Below, one piece after another: positions 16,722-24,563 of a DNA stretch of 47,074 bases. The notes under the pieces were generated by a model. That model saw only the letters and a program-made list of their open reading frames with translations, was not told the DNA's origin and made no database searches. Source of the stretch: UBA6197 sp047638075 (GTDB lineage Bacteria > Pseudomonadota > Alphaproteobacteria > Rhodobacterales > Rhodobacteraceae). The position numbers and the translations under genes are program-made. The DNA is taken from assembly GCF_047638075.1 (NCBI RefSeq), contig NZ_JBLJBV010000044.1, positions 1 through 47,074 on the forward strand, given 5' to 3'. Positions within the stretch are counted from its first letter, which is position 1. Each line of letters opens with the position of its first letter.

Positions 16722-16922
16722 ATGCCCAAGATGAAGACCAAATCGGCCGCCAAAAAGCGGTTCACGTTTACCGCGACAGGCAAGGTCAAGGCCGGCCACG
16801 CGGGTAAGCGCCACGGCATGATCAAACGCACCACCAAGTTCATCCGCGATGCAAGCGGCACGATGATCCTGGCGGCTTGCGATGCCAAGATCGTCAAAAA
16901 ATACATGCCCTACGATCGTTGA
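16722..16922 (+). CDS. rpmI: 50S ribosomal protein L35
   Basis: 66-residue basic ribosomal protein. The start at 16722 gives the canonical MPKMKTKSAAKKRF and is preceded by AGGAG at 16711; an upstream in-frame ATG at 16680 would add a non-family leader. It is followed after 12 bases by rplT. infC, often upstream in other bacteria, is not here, so rpmI-rplT has its own promoter in the 130 bases after the small membrane protein gene; no clear -35/-10 pair was found there. Confidence 0.97.
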   Translation: MPKMKTKSAAKKRFTFTATGKVKAGHAGKRHGMIKRTTKFIRDASGTMILAACDAKIVKKYMPYDR

Positions 16923-16934
16923 GGAGTTTGATCC

Positions 16935-17300
16935 ATGTCTCGCGTTAAATCGGGTAAAGTTACCCACGCTCGCCACCGCAAGGTAATCAAAGCTGCCGCA
17001 GGCTACTACAGCTCTCGGTCGCGCAACTTCCGCACCGCCACGCAGGCCGTCGATAAGGCGCAGCAATACGCCACGCGCGACCGCAAGGCCCGCAAGCGCA
17101 GCTTCCGCGCGCTGTGGATTCAGCGGATCAACGCCGCGGTGCGCGCGTTTGATGCTGAAATGACCTATTCGCGCTTCATCAACGGTCTGGGCCTTGCCGG
17201 GATCGAGGTGGACCGCAAGGTTCTGGCCGATCTGGCCGTCCACGAACCTGACGCCTTTGGCGCGATCGTCGAACAGGCGAAGGCCGCCGCGGCTGCGTAA
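16935..17300 (+). CDS. rplT: 50S ribosomal protein L20
   Basis: 121-residue 23S rRNA-binding protein needed for early large-subunit assembly. Sequence MSRVKSGKVTHARHRKVIKAAAGYY and YSRFINGLGLAGIEVDRKVL are family signatures. GAGGAG lies upstream of the ATG. It follows rpmI by 12 bases. In E. coli L20 represses rpmI-rplT translation; no equivalent leader structure was identified by eye here. A strong terminator follows 24 bases after the stop. Confidence 0.97.
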   Translation: MSRVKSGKVTHARHRKVIKAAAGYYSSRSRNFRTATQAVDKAQQYATRDRKARKRSFRALWIQRINAAVRAFDAEMTYSRFINGLGLAGIEVDRKVLADLAVHEPDAFGAIVEQAKAAAAA

Positions 17301-17323
17301 TCCCTGACAAGGGACGACATCAG

Positions 17324-17361
17324 AACCCCGCGCTGGCTTTGGCCCGGCGCGGGGTTTTTCT
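17324..17361 (+). terminator. Strong intrinsic terminator after rplT
   Basis: AACCCCGCGC (17324-17333) pairs with GCGCGGGGTT (17347-17356), a 10-bp stem with a 13-base loop, followed by TTTTTC. It separates rpmI-rplT from pheS, which in many bacteria are joined in one operon. Confidence 0.9.
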
Positions 17362-17425
17362 TTTGCGCGGCTTGCAATCCGGGCCGGGGCTGGCTAGCAA
17401 AAGGCCGGAAATTCAGGAGTAGGTC

Positions 17426-18508
17426 ATGGCAGATCTGGACGCGCTGAAGGGCAAATATCTGGCGGGTATCGCTGACGCTACCGATGAGGCGGCGCTAGAG
17501 GGGATCCGGCTGGCCGCCTTGGGCAAGAAGGGCGAAATTTCGCTGAAAATGCGTGAGCTTGGCCAGATGAGCCCCGAACAGCGCCAGACCACCGGCGCCG
17601 CGCTGAACCGCCTGAAAGACGAAATTGACGCCGCATTGCGCGCCCGCAAGGCCGGGCTGGCCGATGCCGCGCTGGATGCGCGTCTGCGCAACGAATGGCT
17701 GGATGTGACACTACCCGCCCGCCCGCGCCGGGTGGGCACGATCCACCCCGTATCGCAGGTTACCGAAGAGGTCACCGCGATTTTCGCTGATATGGGCTTT
17801 GCCGTGGCCGAAGGCCCGCAGGTTGAATCCGACTGGTATAATTTCGACGCGCTCAACATCGCGCCCGAACACCCTGCGCGGCAGGAACATGACACGTTCT
17901 TCATGGCCCGCGATCCGGGCGACCTGCGCCCGCCGCATGTGCTGCGCACTCACACCAGCCCCGTGCAGATCCGCGCGATGCAGACGCAGGGCGCCCCGAT
18001 CCGGGTGATTGCGCCGGGCCGCGTTTACCGCATGGACATGGACCAGACCCACGCGCCGATGTTCCATCAGGTCGAGGGCATGGCGATTGGCCGGGACATT
18101 TCCATGGCCAACCTGAAATGGGTGCTGGAAGAATTCTGCCGCGCCTATTTTGAGGTTCCCAACGTCGAATTACGCTTCCGCGCCAGCCATTTTCCCTTCA
18201 CCGAACCCTCGGCCGAGGTCGATATTCGCTGCTCATGGGAGGGCGGCCAGCTGAAGATAGGCGAGGGCGACAGCTGGATGGAGATCCTCGGATCTGGCAT
18301 GATGCACCCCAAGGTGCTGGCCGCCGGCGGCATCGACCCCGACCAGTATCAGGGCTTTGCCTTTGGCATGGGCATCGACCGGATCGCCATGCTGAAATAC
18401 GGCATCCCCGATCTGCGGGCGTTCTTCGAGTCTGACCTGCGCTGGCTGAAACACTACGGATTCGCCGCGCTCGACATACCGACGGTGCCGGGGGGGTTGA
18501 GCCGGTAA
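17426..18508 (+). CDS. pheS: Phenylalanine--tRNA ligase alpha subunit
   Basis: Catalytic alpha chain of the (alpha-beta)2 PheRS, charging tRNA-Phe with phenylalanine. 360 residues. The N-terminal coiled-coil arm spans residues 1-90. Class II motifs follow: motif 2 region with GRVYRMDMDQTHAPMFHQVEG (about 196-216), FRASHFPFTEPSAEVD (about 253-268) and motif 3 FAFGMGIDRIAMLKYGIPDLR (about 311-331). The start has AGGAG upstream. It lies 64 bases after the rplT terminator. Unusually, pheT does not follow directly: a gene on the opposite strand lies between. Confidence 0.97.
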   Translation: MADLDALKGKYLAGIADATDEAALEGIRLAALGKKGEISLKMRELGQMSPEQRQTTGAALNRLKDEIDAALRARKAGLADAALDARLRNEWLDVTLPARPRRVGTIHPVSQVTEEVTAIFADMGFAVAEGPQVESDWYNFDALNIAPEHPARQEHDTFFMARDPGDLRPPHVLRTHTSPVQIRAMQTQGAPIRVIAPGRVYRMDMDQTHAPMFHQVEGMAIGRDISMANLKWVLEEFCRAYFEVPNVELRFRASHFPFTEPSAEVDIRCSWEGGQLKIGEGDSWMEILGSGMMHPKVLAAGGIDPDQYQGFAFGMGIDRIAMLKYGIPDLRAFFESDLRWLKHYGFAALDIPTVPGGLSR

Positions 18509-18531
18509 TGTCGAGCCAACCAACTTGGGTG

Positions 18532-19014
18532 TCAGGTGCAGGTGCGAATGCCATCTTTGACGAGCTTCTCCCAATCGGGACCAAGCTCGCTTCGAGCGTC
18601 AATACCGTTTTTGAAACCCTGCTCACCTGGGTTAAACATCACGACGCCCAAGTCGGAGTCATTACTACCGAAGATGACCGTCTGCTGACCACCGTAATAT
18701 GTCGTCGCGCTTCCCGTCGCTGTGTTGCCATAAACAGAGGCGTTCGCGTAGGTGTTCGAGTAGGTCGGCCCCGTGCGGATTGCCTGAACATTATTGGCGC
18801 TGTTAGCTCCAACAATAATATACCGTTGATATCCGCGCCGGACCGTCTCAACGGCGGCCATCTTGGAGGCGACTTTGGCCGCGCCCGATCGGCCGCAGGC
18901 TGGCGCGGCACTTGTAGAAATAATGACTTGATTCTTGGAGACCGGCGTAACCGACGTGGCGGCGCAACCCGTCAGAGCCAATACAATGGATGCAGTGAAC
19001 ACAATGCTTTTCAT
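18532..19014 (-). CDS. Predicted lipoprotein between pheS and pheT
   Basis: 160-residue protein on the strand opposite pheST. The start at ATG 19014 (MKSIVFTASIVLALTGCAA) has an AAGGGAG about eleven bases upstream and gives a lipoprotein signal with lipobox LTGC (Cys17). A GTG at 19026 is less well placed. The mature part has ACGRSGAAKVASKMAAVETVR (a helix near 45-60), a YIIVGA strand, a Ser/Thr/Tyr/Asn/Gly-rich middle and a closing SELGPDWEKLVKDGIRTC. Two Cys besides the lipidated one (near residues 40 and 159) might form a disulphide. The family is not known to me. Its stop is 24 bases from the pheS stop; its start is 80 bases from pheT. Confidence 0.75.
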   Translation of the reverse strand: MKSIVFTASIVLALTGCAATSVTPVSKNQVIISTSAAPACGRSGAAKVASKMAAVETVRRGYQRYIIVGANSANNVQAIRTGPTYSNTYANASVYGNTATGSATTYYGGQQTVIFGSNDSDLGVVMFNPGEQGFKNGIDARSELGPDWEKLVKDGIRTCT

Positions 19015-19094
19015 GACAGGGGACACTCCCTTGGTGAAGCTGTGCCTTCACGGTACCGTGAGCTATGGCTATGTGAAAGTGGAAAGATCACACA

Positions 19095-21503
19095 ATGAAA
19101 TTCACCCTCTCCTGGCTGAAAGATCATCTCGAAACCGAGGCCACCCTCGATCAAATCACCTATGCCCTCACCGACCTTGGTCTTGAGGTCGAAGAGGTGG
19201 TGAACCCGGCGGCAAGGCTTGCGGCCTTTACCCTCGCGCGGGTCAAATCGGCGGTGCAGCACCCCGATGCGGACAAGCTGCGCGTCTGCGTGGTGGAAAC
19301 CGATGAGGGCGACAAGCAGATCGTTTGCGGCGCGCCCAATGCGCGCGAAGGCATCACCGTGGTGCTGTGCAAGCCGGGCGATTATGTGCCGGGCATTGAT
19401 GTCACGCTGGGCATCGGCAAAATTCGCGGCGTCGAAAGCCATGGCATGATGGCCTCGGAACGCGAACTTGAGCTGAGCGACGAACATAACGGCATCATCG
19501 AGCTGGAGTCCGGTCACGTCGGGCAGAAGTTCACCGATTGGCTGGCCGATCACCGCCCCGAGGTTGTGGACCCGATGATCCACATCAAGATCACCCCGAA
19601 CCGCCCCGATGCGCTGGGGGTTCGCGGTATCGCGCGCGATCTGGCGGCGCGGGGCCTCGGGCGGCTGAAGCCCATGGAAATTGTGCCGGTGCCGGGTGGT
19701 TTTGCCTGCCCGATTTCGGTGACTATCGACCCTGCGTTAAAGGAAAAGGGTTGCCCGCTGTTTGCCGGGCGGCTGATCCGCGGCGTCAAGAACGGCCCCA
19801 GCCCCGACTGGCTGCAACAGCGGCTGCGCGCCATCGGGCTGCGGCCGATTTCAGCGCTGGTTGACCTGACAAACCTGTTCACCGTCGATCTGAACCGCCC
19901 GCTGCATGTGTTTGATGCCGCCAAGGTCAGCGGCGGCCTGCGTATTCACCCCGCATCCGAGGGCGACAGCCTGCTGGCGCTGGACGGTAAAACCTATCCG
20001 CTTCGTGAAGGCCAGATGATCATTTCCGACGATCATGGCCCCGAATCCCTTGCCGGGATCATGGGCGGCGAAGCGTCAGGCTGCACCGAGACAACGACCG
20101 ATGTGTTTCTCGAATCCGCCTATTGGGACCCGATCACCATTGCCGCCACGGGGCGCGCGCTGAAAATCAACTCGGATGCGCGCTACCGGTTCGAACGCGG
20201 CGTGGACCCGGAATTCACCCTGCCGGGGTTGGAACTGGCGACGCAGATGGTGCTGGAACTGTGCGGCGGCGAGGCGTCTGACGTGGTGCAGGACGGTGCC
20301 GTTCCCGACACGTCGCGCGCCTATAAGCTGAATCCCGCACGGGTGATCAGCCTTGTCGGCATGGACATCCCCGAGGCTGAACAGCGCGCCACGTTGACCG
20401 CCCTTGGCTTTACCCTGAACGGCGATATGGCCACCCCGCCCAGCTGGCGCCCCGACGTTCTGGGCGAGGCCGATCTGGTCGAAGAGGTCGCCCGCGTCGC
20501 CAGCCTGAGCAAGCTGGTGGGCCGTCCGCTTGCACGCGAAACCACCGGCGTGCCCGGCCCGATCCTGACCCCGATCCAGATGCGCGAAAAGGCGGCGCGC
20601 CGCACGATCGCGGGCTTGGGGTACAACGAATGTGTGACCTACAGCTTCATCGACAGCGCCAGCGCCGGGCTGTTCGGGGGTGGCGCCGAAATCACCCGGA
20701 TCGAAAACCCGATCAGCAGTGAAATGACCCATATGCGCCCCGATCTTTTGCCCGGTCTGTTGCAGGCCGCCGCCCGCAATCAGGCCCGCGGCTTTGCCGA
20801 TCTTGCACTGTTTGAGGTTGGGCCCGCCTTCCACGGCGGCGAACCGGGCGAACAGCATCTTCAGGCGACCGGCCTTTTGGTGGGGGCCACCGCCCCACGC
20901 GATGCGTTTGCCAGCCGCCGCCCCGTTGATATCTACGACGCCAAGGCCGACGCCGAGGCGGTGCTGGCGGCGATTGGCGCCCCGGCCAAGGTGCAGATCA
21001 ACCGCAAGGTTGCGGACTGGTGGCACCCCGGCCGTTCCGGCGTGATGGCGCTGGGGCCAAAGGCGATCTGCTCCTTTGGCGAGGTCCACCCCCGCGTGCT
21101 GCGCGACATGGGCGTGAAGGGCCCGGCGGTTGCCTTTACAGTGTTCGTCGAAAATGTCCCCTTTCCAAAGGTGAAAACGCCTACGCGTCCGGCGCTGGTG
21201 CTATCGGATCTGCAGGCGGTGGACCGGGACTTTGCCTTCGTCGTGGATGCCGGGGTCGAGGCCCTGACGCTGGTCAACGCCGCCACAGGCGCCGACAAGG
21301 TGCTGATCGAAAGCGTGCGCGTGTTTGATCAGTTCGGCGGCGACAAGGCCGAGGCGCAGATGGGGGCGGGGAAAAAGTCGCTCGCGCTGACGGTGCGGCT
21401 GCAACCCCGCGACAAGACCCTGACCGAATCCGAGATCGAGGCGGTATCGGCCAAGATCATCGACAAGGTCAAAAGGGCGACCGGCGGCACCCTGCGCACC
21501 TGA
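19095..21503 (+). CDS. pheT: Phenylalanine--tRNA ligase beta subunit
   Basis: Beta chain of PheRS, carrying the editing site that hydrolyses Tyr-tRNA-Phe. 802 residues, full bacterial length. Domains in order: B1, an EMAP-like tRNA-binding fold (about 39-150, with ADKLRVCVVE and KIRGVESHGMM); the B3/B4 editing domain (about 210-395, with DLTNL and PLHVFDA); B5 DNA-binding-like domain (about 405-475); class II-like core (about 480-680); and the C-terminal FDX-ACB anticodon-binding domain (last 95 residues, ending KVKRATGGTLRT). It starts 80 bases from the antisense lipoprotein start and so may need its own promoter or readthrough across that gene. Confidence 0.97.
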   Translation: MKFTLSWLKDHLETEATLDQITYALTDLGLEVEEVVNPAARLAAFTLARVKSAVQHPDADKLRVCVVETDEGDKQIVCGAPNAREGITVVLCKPGDYVPGIDVTLGIGKIRGVESHGMMASERELELSDEHNGIIELESGHVGQKFTDWLADHRPEVVDPMIHIKITPNRPDALGVRGIARDLAARGLGRLKPMEIVPVPGGFACPISVTIDPALKEKGCPLFAGRLIRGVKNGPSPDWLQQRLRAIGLRPISALVDLTNLFTVDLNRPLHVFDAAKVSGGLRIHPASEGDSLLALDGKTYPLREGQMIISDDHGPESLAGIMGGEASGCTETTTDVFLESAYWDPITIAATGRALKINSDARYRFERGVDPEFTLPGLELATQMVLELCGGEASDVVQDGAVPDTSRAYKLNPARVISLVGMDIPEAEQRATLTALGFTLNGDMATPPSWRPDVLGEADLVEEVARVASLSKLVGRPLARETTGVPGPILTPIQMREKAARRTIAGLGYNECVTYSFIDSASAGLFGGGAEITRIENPISSEMTHMRPDLLPGLLQAAARNQARGFADLALFEVGPAFHGGEPGEQHLQATGLLVGATAPRDAFASRRPVDIYDAKADAEAVLAAIGAPAKVQINRKVADWWHPGRSGVMALGPKAICSFGEVHPRVLRDMGVKGPAVAFTVFVENVPFPKVKTPTRPALVLSDLQAVDRDFAFVVDAGVEALTLVNAATGADKVLIESVRVFDQFGGDKAEAQMGAGKKSLALTVRLQPRDKTLTESEIEAVSAKIIDKVKRATGGTLRT

Positions 21504-21578
21504 TCAGGGCCGGAACACGACGTCACGATGGACAGGCGGTCATGAAAGCATAAGCTTTCCCGTGTGGGGGAGGCAGCT

Positions 21579-23177
21579 TTGATTTTCGATTATGTCATCG
21601 TCGGCGGTGGTTCGGCAGGCGCGGTTCTGGCCGCGCGCTTGTCTGAAAATCCGCATGCCAGCGTCTGCCTGATCGAGGCGGGGGGCGGTGGCAACGGCAT
21701 CCTTGTGCGGGCACCGGCACTGGTGGGGGCGATGGTGTCGGGGCGGCCCAAGCTGAACAACTGGGCGCTGCATACCGCGCCACAGCCGGGGTTGAACGGT
21801 CGGCGCGGGTTCCAGCCGCGGGGGCGGGCGCTGGGCGGTTCTTCGGCAATCAACGCGATGCTCTATGTGCGTGGTCGGCCTGCCGATTACGATGAATGGG
21901 CCAATCTGGGCGCAACGGGCTGGGACTGGGCCGCATGCCTGCCCTATTTTCTGCGCGCCGAGGGCAATGCGCGCGGGAACAGTGCCTTGCACAACGCGGA
22001 TGGCCCCCTGCAGGTCTGTGACCAGCAATCCCCCCGCCAGATCAGCCGCGCGTTCTTTGATGCCTGCGAAAGCCTGCAAATACCTCGCAACGATGATTTC
22101 AACGGCCGGGCACAGGAAGGCGCGGGGTTGTATCAGGTCACCCAATACCACCACGGCAGAAGACGAGGCGAACGGTGCTCGACTGCTGCCGCCTATCTTT
22201 TCCCCGCTATGATGCGGTCTAACCTAACGGTGCTGACCCGCACCCTGACCGAAAGGATTGTGCTAGTTGAAGGCCGTGCAACAGGTGTCCAAGCCCGCCG
22301 CGGGCGGATCCGCTTTCAGGTTGAGGCGCGTCGCGAAGTGATCTTGTCAGCGGGGGTGTTCGGGTCGCCTCAACTTTTGATGTTGTCGGGGATCGGCCCC
22401 GAGGCGGAACTGTCAGCACAGGGCATCACGATGCGTCACCATCTGCCCGGCGTGGGGGCAAACCTGCAAGATCATCTGGACTACACCATCAGCCACCACT
22501 CCCGACTGGCCGATGTTGTCGGACTGAACCCTGCTGGATTGGCGCGGCTGGCGCGCGCGGCGTGGAAATGGCGAAAGTCCGGCACGGGGTTATTTGCCTC
22601 GCCCATGGCCGAGGCCGGAGCCTTTTTGCGTAGCAATCCAAATGAGGCACAGCCTGATTTGCAAATTCATTTCGTGATTGGAATCGTTGACCAGCATATG
22701 CGCAACTTTCATATGGCCAATGGCTACTCAGCCCATATCTGTCTGCTCTATCCCGAAAGCCGTGGCCATGTCGGCCTTACCAGCGCCAATCCCGCAGATC
22801 CGCCCCATATTGACCCAAACTACCTATCTGACCCGCGGGACATGACCAGAATGATCGCCGCCGGCCAACTGCTGGCGCAAATCCTCAACGCTCCAGCGCT
22901 TGCTCCATGGCGTGGCACGCGGCTTTACCCGCATGATGGGTCAGACGCTGCCTTTGCAACCGATATTCGCAACCGGGCCGACACGATTTATCACCCCGTC
23001 GGCACATGTCGCATGGGTCAGGGTGACATGGCGGTAGTGGCCCCCGACTTGCAATTGCACGGTATCAGCGGACTGCGCGTTGTCGATGCTTCGGTCATGC
23101 CACGGCTTATCGGCGGCAATACCAACGCGCCCACGATCATGATTGCCGAACGTGCGGCGGAAATGATTCGGGGTTGA
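21579..23177 (+). CDS. GMC family FAD-dependent oxidoreductase
   Basis: Glucose-methanol-choline oxidoreductase, 532 residues. I prefer TTG 21579 (MIFDYVIVGGGSAGAV) because GGAGG ends five bases upstream; GTG 21564 would add five residues and overlap that site. FAD-binding GGGSAGAV is at the N-terminus, RALGGSSAINAMLYVRG near residue 82 is GMC signature 1, and SAGVFGSPQLLMLSGIG near 258 is signature 2. The catalytic His lies in YHPVGTCRMG near 467, with the closing GGNTNAPTIMIAERAAEMI. Related proteins are annotated choline or alcohol dehydrogenases; no bet genes or transporter is near, so the substrate is unknown. It ends at a large palindrome shared with the convergent GST gene. Confidence 0.88.
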   Translation: MIFDYVIVGGGSAGAVLAARLSENPHASVCLIEAGGGGNGILVRAPALVGAMVSGRPKLNNWALHTAPQPGLNGRRGFQPRGRALGGSSAINAMLYVRGRPADYDEWANLGATGWDWAACLPYFLRAEGNARGNSALHNADGPLQVCDQQSPRQISRAFFDACESLQIPRNDDFNGRAQEGAGLYQVTQYHHGRRRGERCSTAAAYLFPAMMRSNLTVLTRTLTERIVLVEGRATGVQARRGRIRFQVEARREVILSAGVFGSPQLLMLSGIGPEAELSAQGITMRHHLPGVGANLQDHLDYTISHHSRLADVVGLNPAGLARLARAAWKWRKSGTGLFASPMAEAGAFLRSNPNEAQPDLQIHFVIGIVDQHMRNFHMANGYSAHICLLYPESRGHVGLTSANPADPPHIDPNYLSDPRDMTRMIAAGQLLAQILNAPALAPWRGTRLYPHDGSDAAFATDIRNRADTIYHPVGTCRMGQGDMAVVAPDLQLHGISGLRVVDASVMPRLIGGNTNAPTIMIAERAAEMIRG

Positions 23178-23183
23178 TCCGGC

Positions 23184-23266
23184 TTTTCTTTGGTCGAAAT
23201 ACTCCCGCCGGAGGCTCCATCAACAAAGGTTGGAGCCTCCGGCGGGAGTATTTCGACCAAAGAAAA
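23184..23266. repeat. Perfect 36-bp inverted repeat; bidirectional terminator candidate
   Basis: Left arm 23184-23219 and right arm 23231-23266 are perfect reverse complements over 36 bases, with an 11-base loop (23220-23230). The right arm contains TGGAGCCTCCGGCGGGAG then TATTTCGACCAAAGAAAA. It occupies nearly the whole gap between the convergent GMC oxidoreductase and GST genes, whose stops are 6 bases before and 1 base after it. Related arms occur at four other places in the window (31511, 35112-35190, 36170 and 45262), so this is a dispersed family. It could terminate both transcripts, though the T-rich end is only about TTTTC in each direction. Confidence 0.9.
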
Positions 23267-23267
23267 T

Positions 23268-23963
23268 TCAATCCCGTGGCGGTTGGGTCAATCCGCGTTG
23301 CACGGCGGGCCGGGCAAGAAAGCGGTCAAGATAACCCGGTACGTTTTTCAAAGTATCCCAGCCCGTAATGTCACCCGCCTGATAGAAATCGTGCAAGGTG
23401 CGTAGCCACGGGGCAATTGCGATATCCGCAATGGAATAGCTGCCTGCGACCCAGTCGCGCCCGGCCAAGGCGCCGTCGAGCACTTTCAGAAGGCGTTCAG
23501 CCTCGGCGCGATAGCGTTCCTTGGGGCGGGGGTCGTCAATCTCTTTGCCGGCGAAAGCGTGGAAATACCCCAATTGGCCGAACATTGGCCCGATGCCGCC
23601 CATCTGGAACATCAGCCATTGCAACACTTCAAAGCGGTTTGTGTTGGGTAAAAGCTGCCCTGTCTTTTCGGCCAGGTAAATCAGGATGGCGCCGCTTTCG
23701 AACAGGGGCAGAGGCTGTCCGCCGGGTCCATTCGGGTCGATGATCGCCGGGATCTTGTTGTTGGGGTTCAGCGACAGGAATTCCGGGCTCATCTGGTCAT
23801 TGGTGGTGAAATCGACCAGATGCGCGTCATAGGGCAAGCCCATTTCTTCAAGCGCGATCGACGCCTTGACCCCGTTTGGCGTGGTCATGGAATAAAGCTG
23901 GATCGCGCCTGGCGTGCGGGGTGGCCAACGGCGGGTGATCGGGAAGGCGGAAAGATCGGTCAT
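23268..23963 (-). CDS. Glutathione S-transferase family protein
   Basis: 231-residue GST of the YghU/YfcG (Nu-class-like) type. The thioredoxin-like domain, residues 18-105, has YSMTTPNGVKASIALEE where the Thr/Asn pair replaces a classical catalytic Tyr or Ser. It continues with NPNNKIPAI (cis-Pro loop) and FESGAILIYLAEKTG, whose Glu-Ser binds the glutathione gamma-glutamyl group. The C-terminal helical domain, about 112-225, includes GSYSIADIAIAPWL, the N-capping-box helix. YfcG/YghU relatives have disulphide-bond reductase activity; the substrate here is unknown. It ends one base from the large palindrome and is divergent from mscL. Confidence 0.9.
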   Translation of the reverse strand: MTDLSAFPITRRWPPRTPGAIQLYSMTTPNGVKASIALEEMGLPYDAHLVDFTTNDQMSPEFLSLNPNNKIPAIIDPNGPGGQPLPLFESGAILIYLAEKTGQLLPNTNRFEVLQWLMFQMGGIGPMFGQLGYFHAFAGKEIDDPRPKERYRAEAERLLKVLDGALAGRDWVAGSYSIADIAIAPWLRTLHDFYQAGDITGWDTLKNVPGYLDRFLARPAVQRGLTQPPRD

Positions 23964-24008
23964 CGGTATCTCCTTGGGTCAGGGGGTAAGAGCGCAGATA
24001 TTTCCCCT

Positions 24009-24040
24009 TTGCGAAAGGCTGTGCTGTGGTCAAATATATG
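24009..24040 (+). promoter_or_regulatory. Possible sigma-70-type promoter of mscL
   Basis: TTGCGA at 24009-24014 and AATATA at 24033-24038, 18 bases apart, about 55 bases upstream of the mscL ATG, within the divergent GST-mscL gap. The AT-rich patch is conspicuous in otherwise GC-rich DNA. Assignment is by eye only. Confidence 0.35.
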
Positions 24041-24092
24041 TTAACTTTCGGATATTCGCGCCCGGACAAGGCGGCAAGTGTGGGGATATGGA

Positions 24093-24515
24093 ATGATCAA
24101 AGAGTTCAGAGATTTCATCGCCAAAGGCAATGTCATGGACATGGCCGTTGGCATCATCATCGGGGCGGCATTTACGGCTATTGTCACATCGCTTGTGGGC
24201 GATCTTATCAACCCGATCATCGGACTGGTTACCGGGGGGATGGATTTCTCCAACCTGTTCATCAACCTTGGCGAGGGTGATTACACTTCGTTGGTCGCGG
24301 CAAAGGATGCGGGCGCGCCAGTGTTTGCGTATGGTGCGTTCTTTACCGCCGTGATCAATTTCCTGATCATCGCTTTCGTGGTCTTTTTGCTGGTGAAGAT
24401 GGTAAACCGCATCAAGGATGCCGCCATCAAAGAGGGCGAGCCGGTTCCCGCTGCGCCCTCAGGCCCGACCGAGATTGAGGTGCTGTTGGAAATTCGTGAT
24501 GCGCTGAAGAAATAG
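24093..24515 (+). CDS. mscL: Large-conductance mechanosensitive channel
   Basis: Homopentameric inner-membrane channel that opens under membrane tension to release solutes during osmotic downshock. 140 residues from ATG 24093; in-frame sequence further upstream is not family-like. The N-terminal amphipathic helix MIKEFRDFIAKGNVMDMAVG leads into TM1 with GIIIGAAFTAIVTSLVGDLINPIIG (pore-lining small residues, about 19-43). TM2 covers about 76-98 (FFTAVINFLIIAFVVFLLVK), then a charged linker and the C-terminal helix EIEVLLEIRDALKK. A terminator follows directly. Confidence 0.97.
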   Translation: MIKEFRDFIAKGNVMDMAVGIIIGAAFTAIVTSLVGDLINPIIGLVTGGMDFSNLFINLGEGDYTSLVAAKDAGAPVFAYGAFFTAVINFLIIAFVVFLLVKMVNRIKDAAIKEGEPVPAAPSGPTEIEVLLEIRDALKK

Positions 24516-24536
24516 GCCCATAGCGCAGGACCGGGA

Positions 24537-24561
24537 CCCGGTCGCAGGACCGGGCCTTTTC
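24537..24561 (+). terminator. Intrinsic terminator after mscL
   Basis: CCCGGTC (24537-24543) and GACCGGG (24548-24554) form a 7-bp stem with loop GCAG, followed by CCTTTTC. An 11-mer GCAGGACCGGG is directly repeated at 24525 and 24544, so an alternative hairpin can form with the first copy. It lies between mscL and the convergent ald gene. Confidence 0.75.
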
Positions 24562-24563
24562 GT

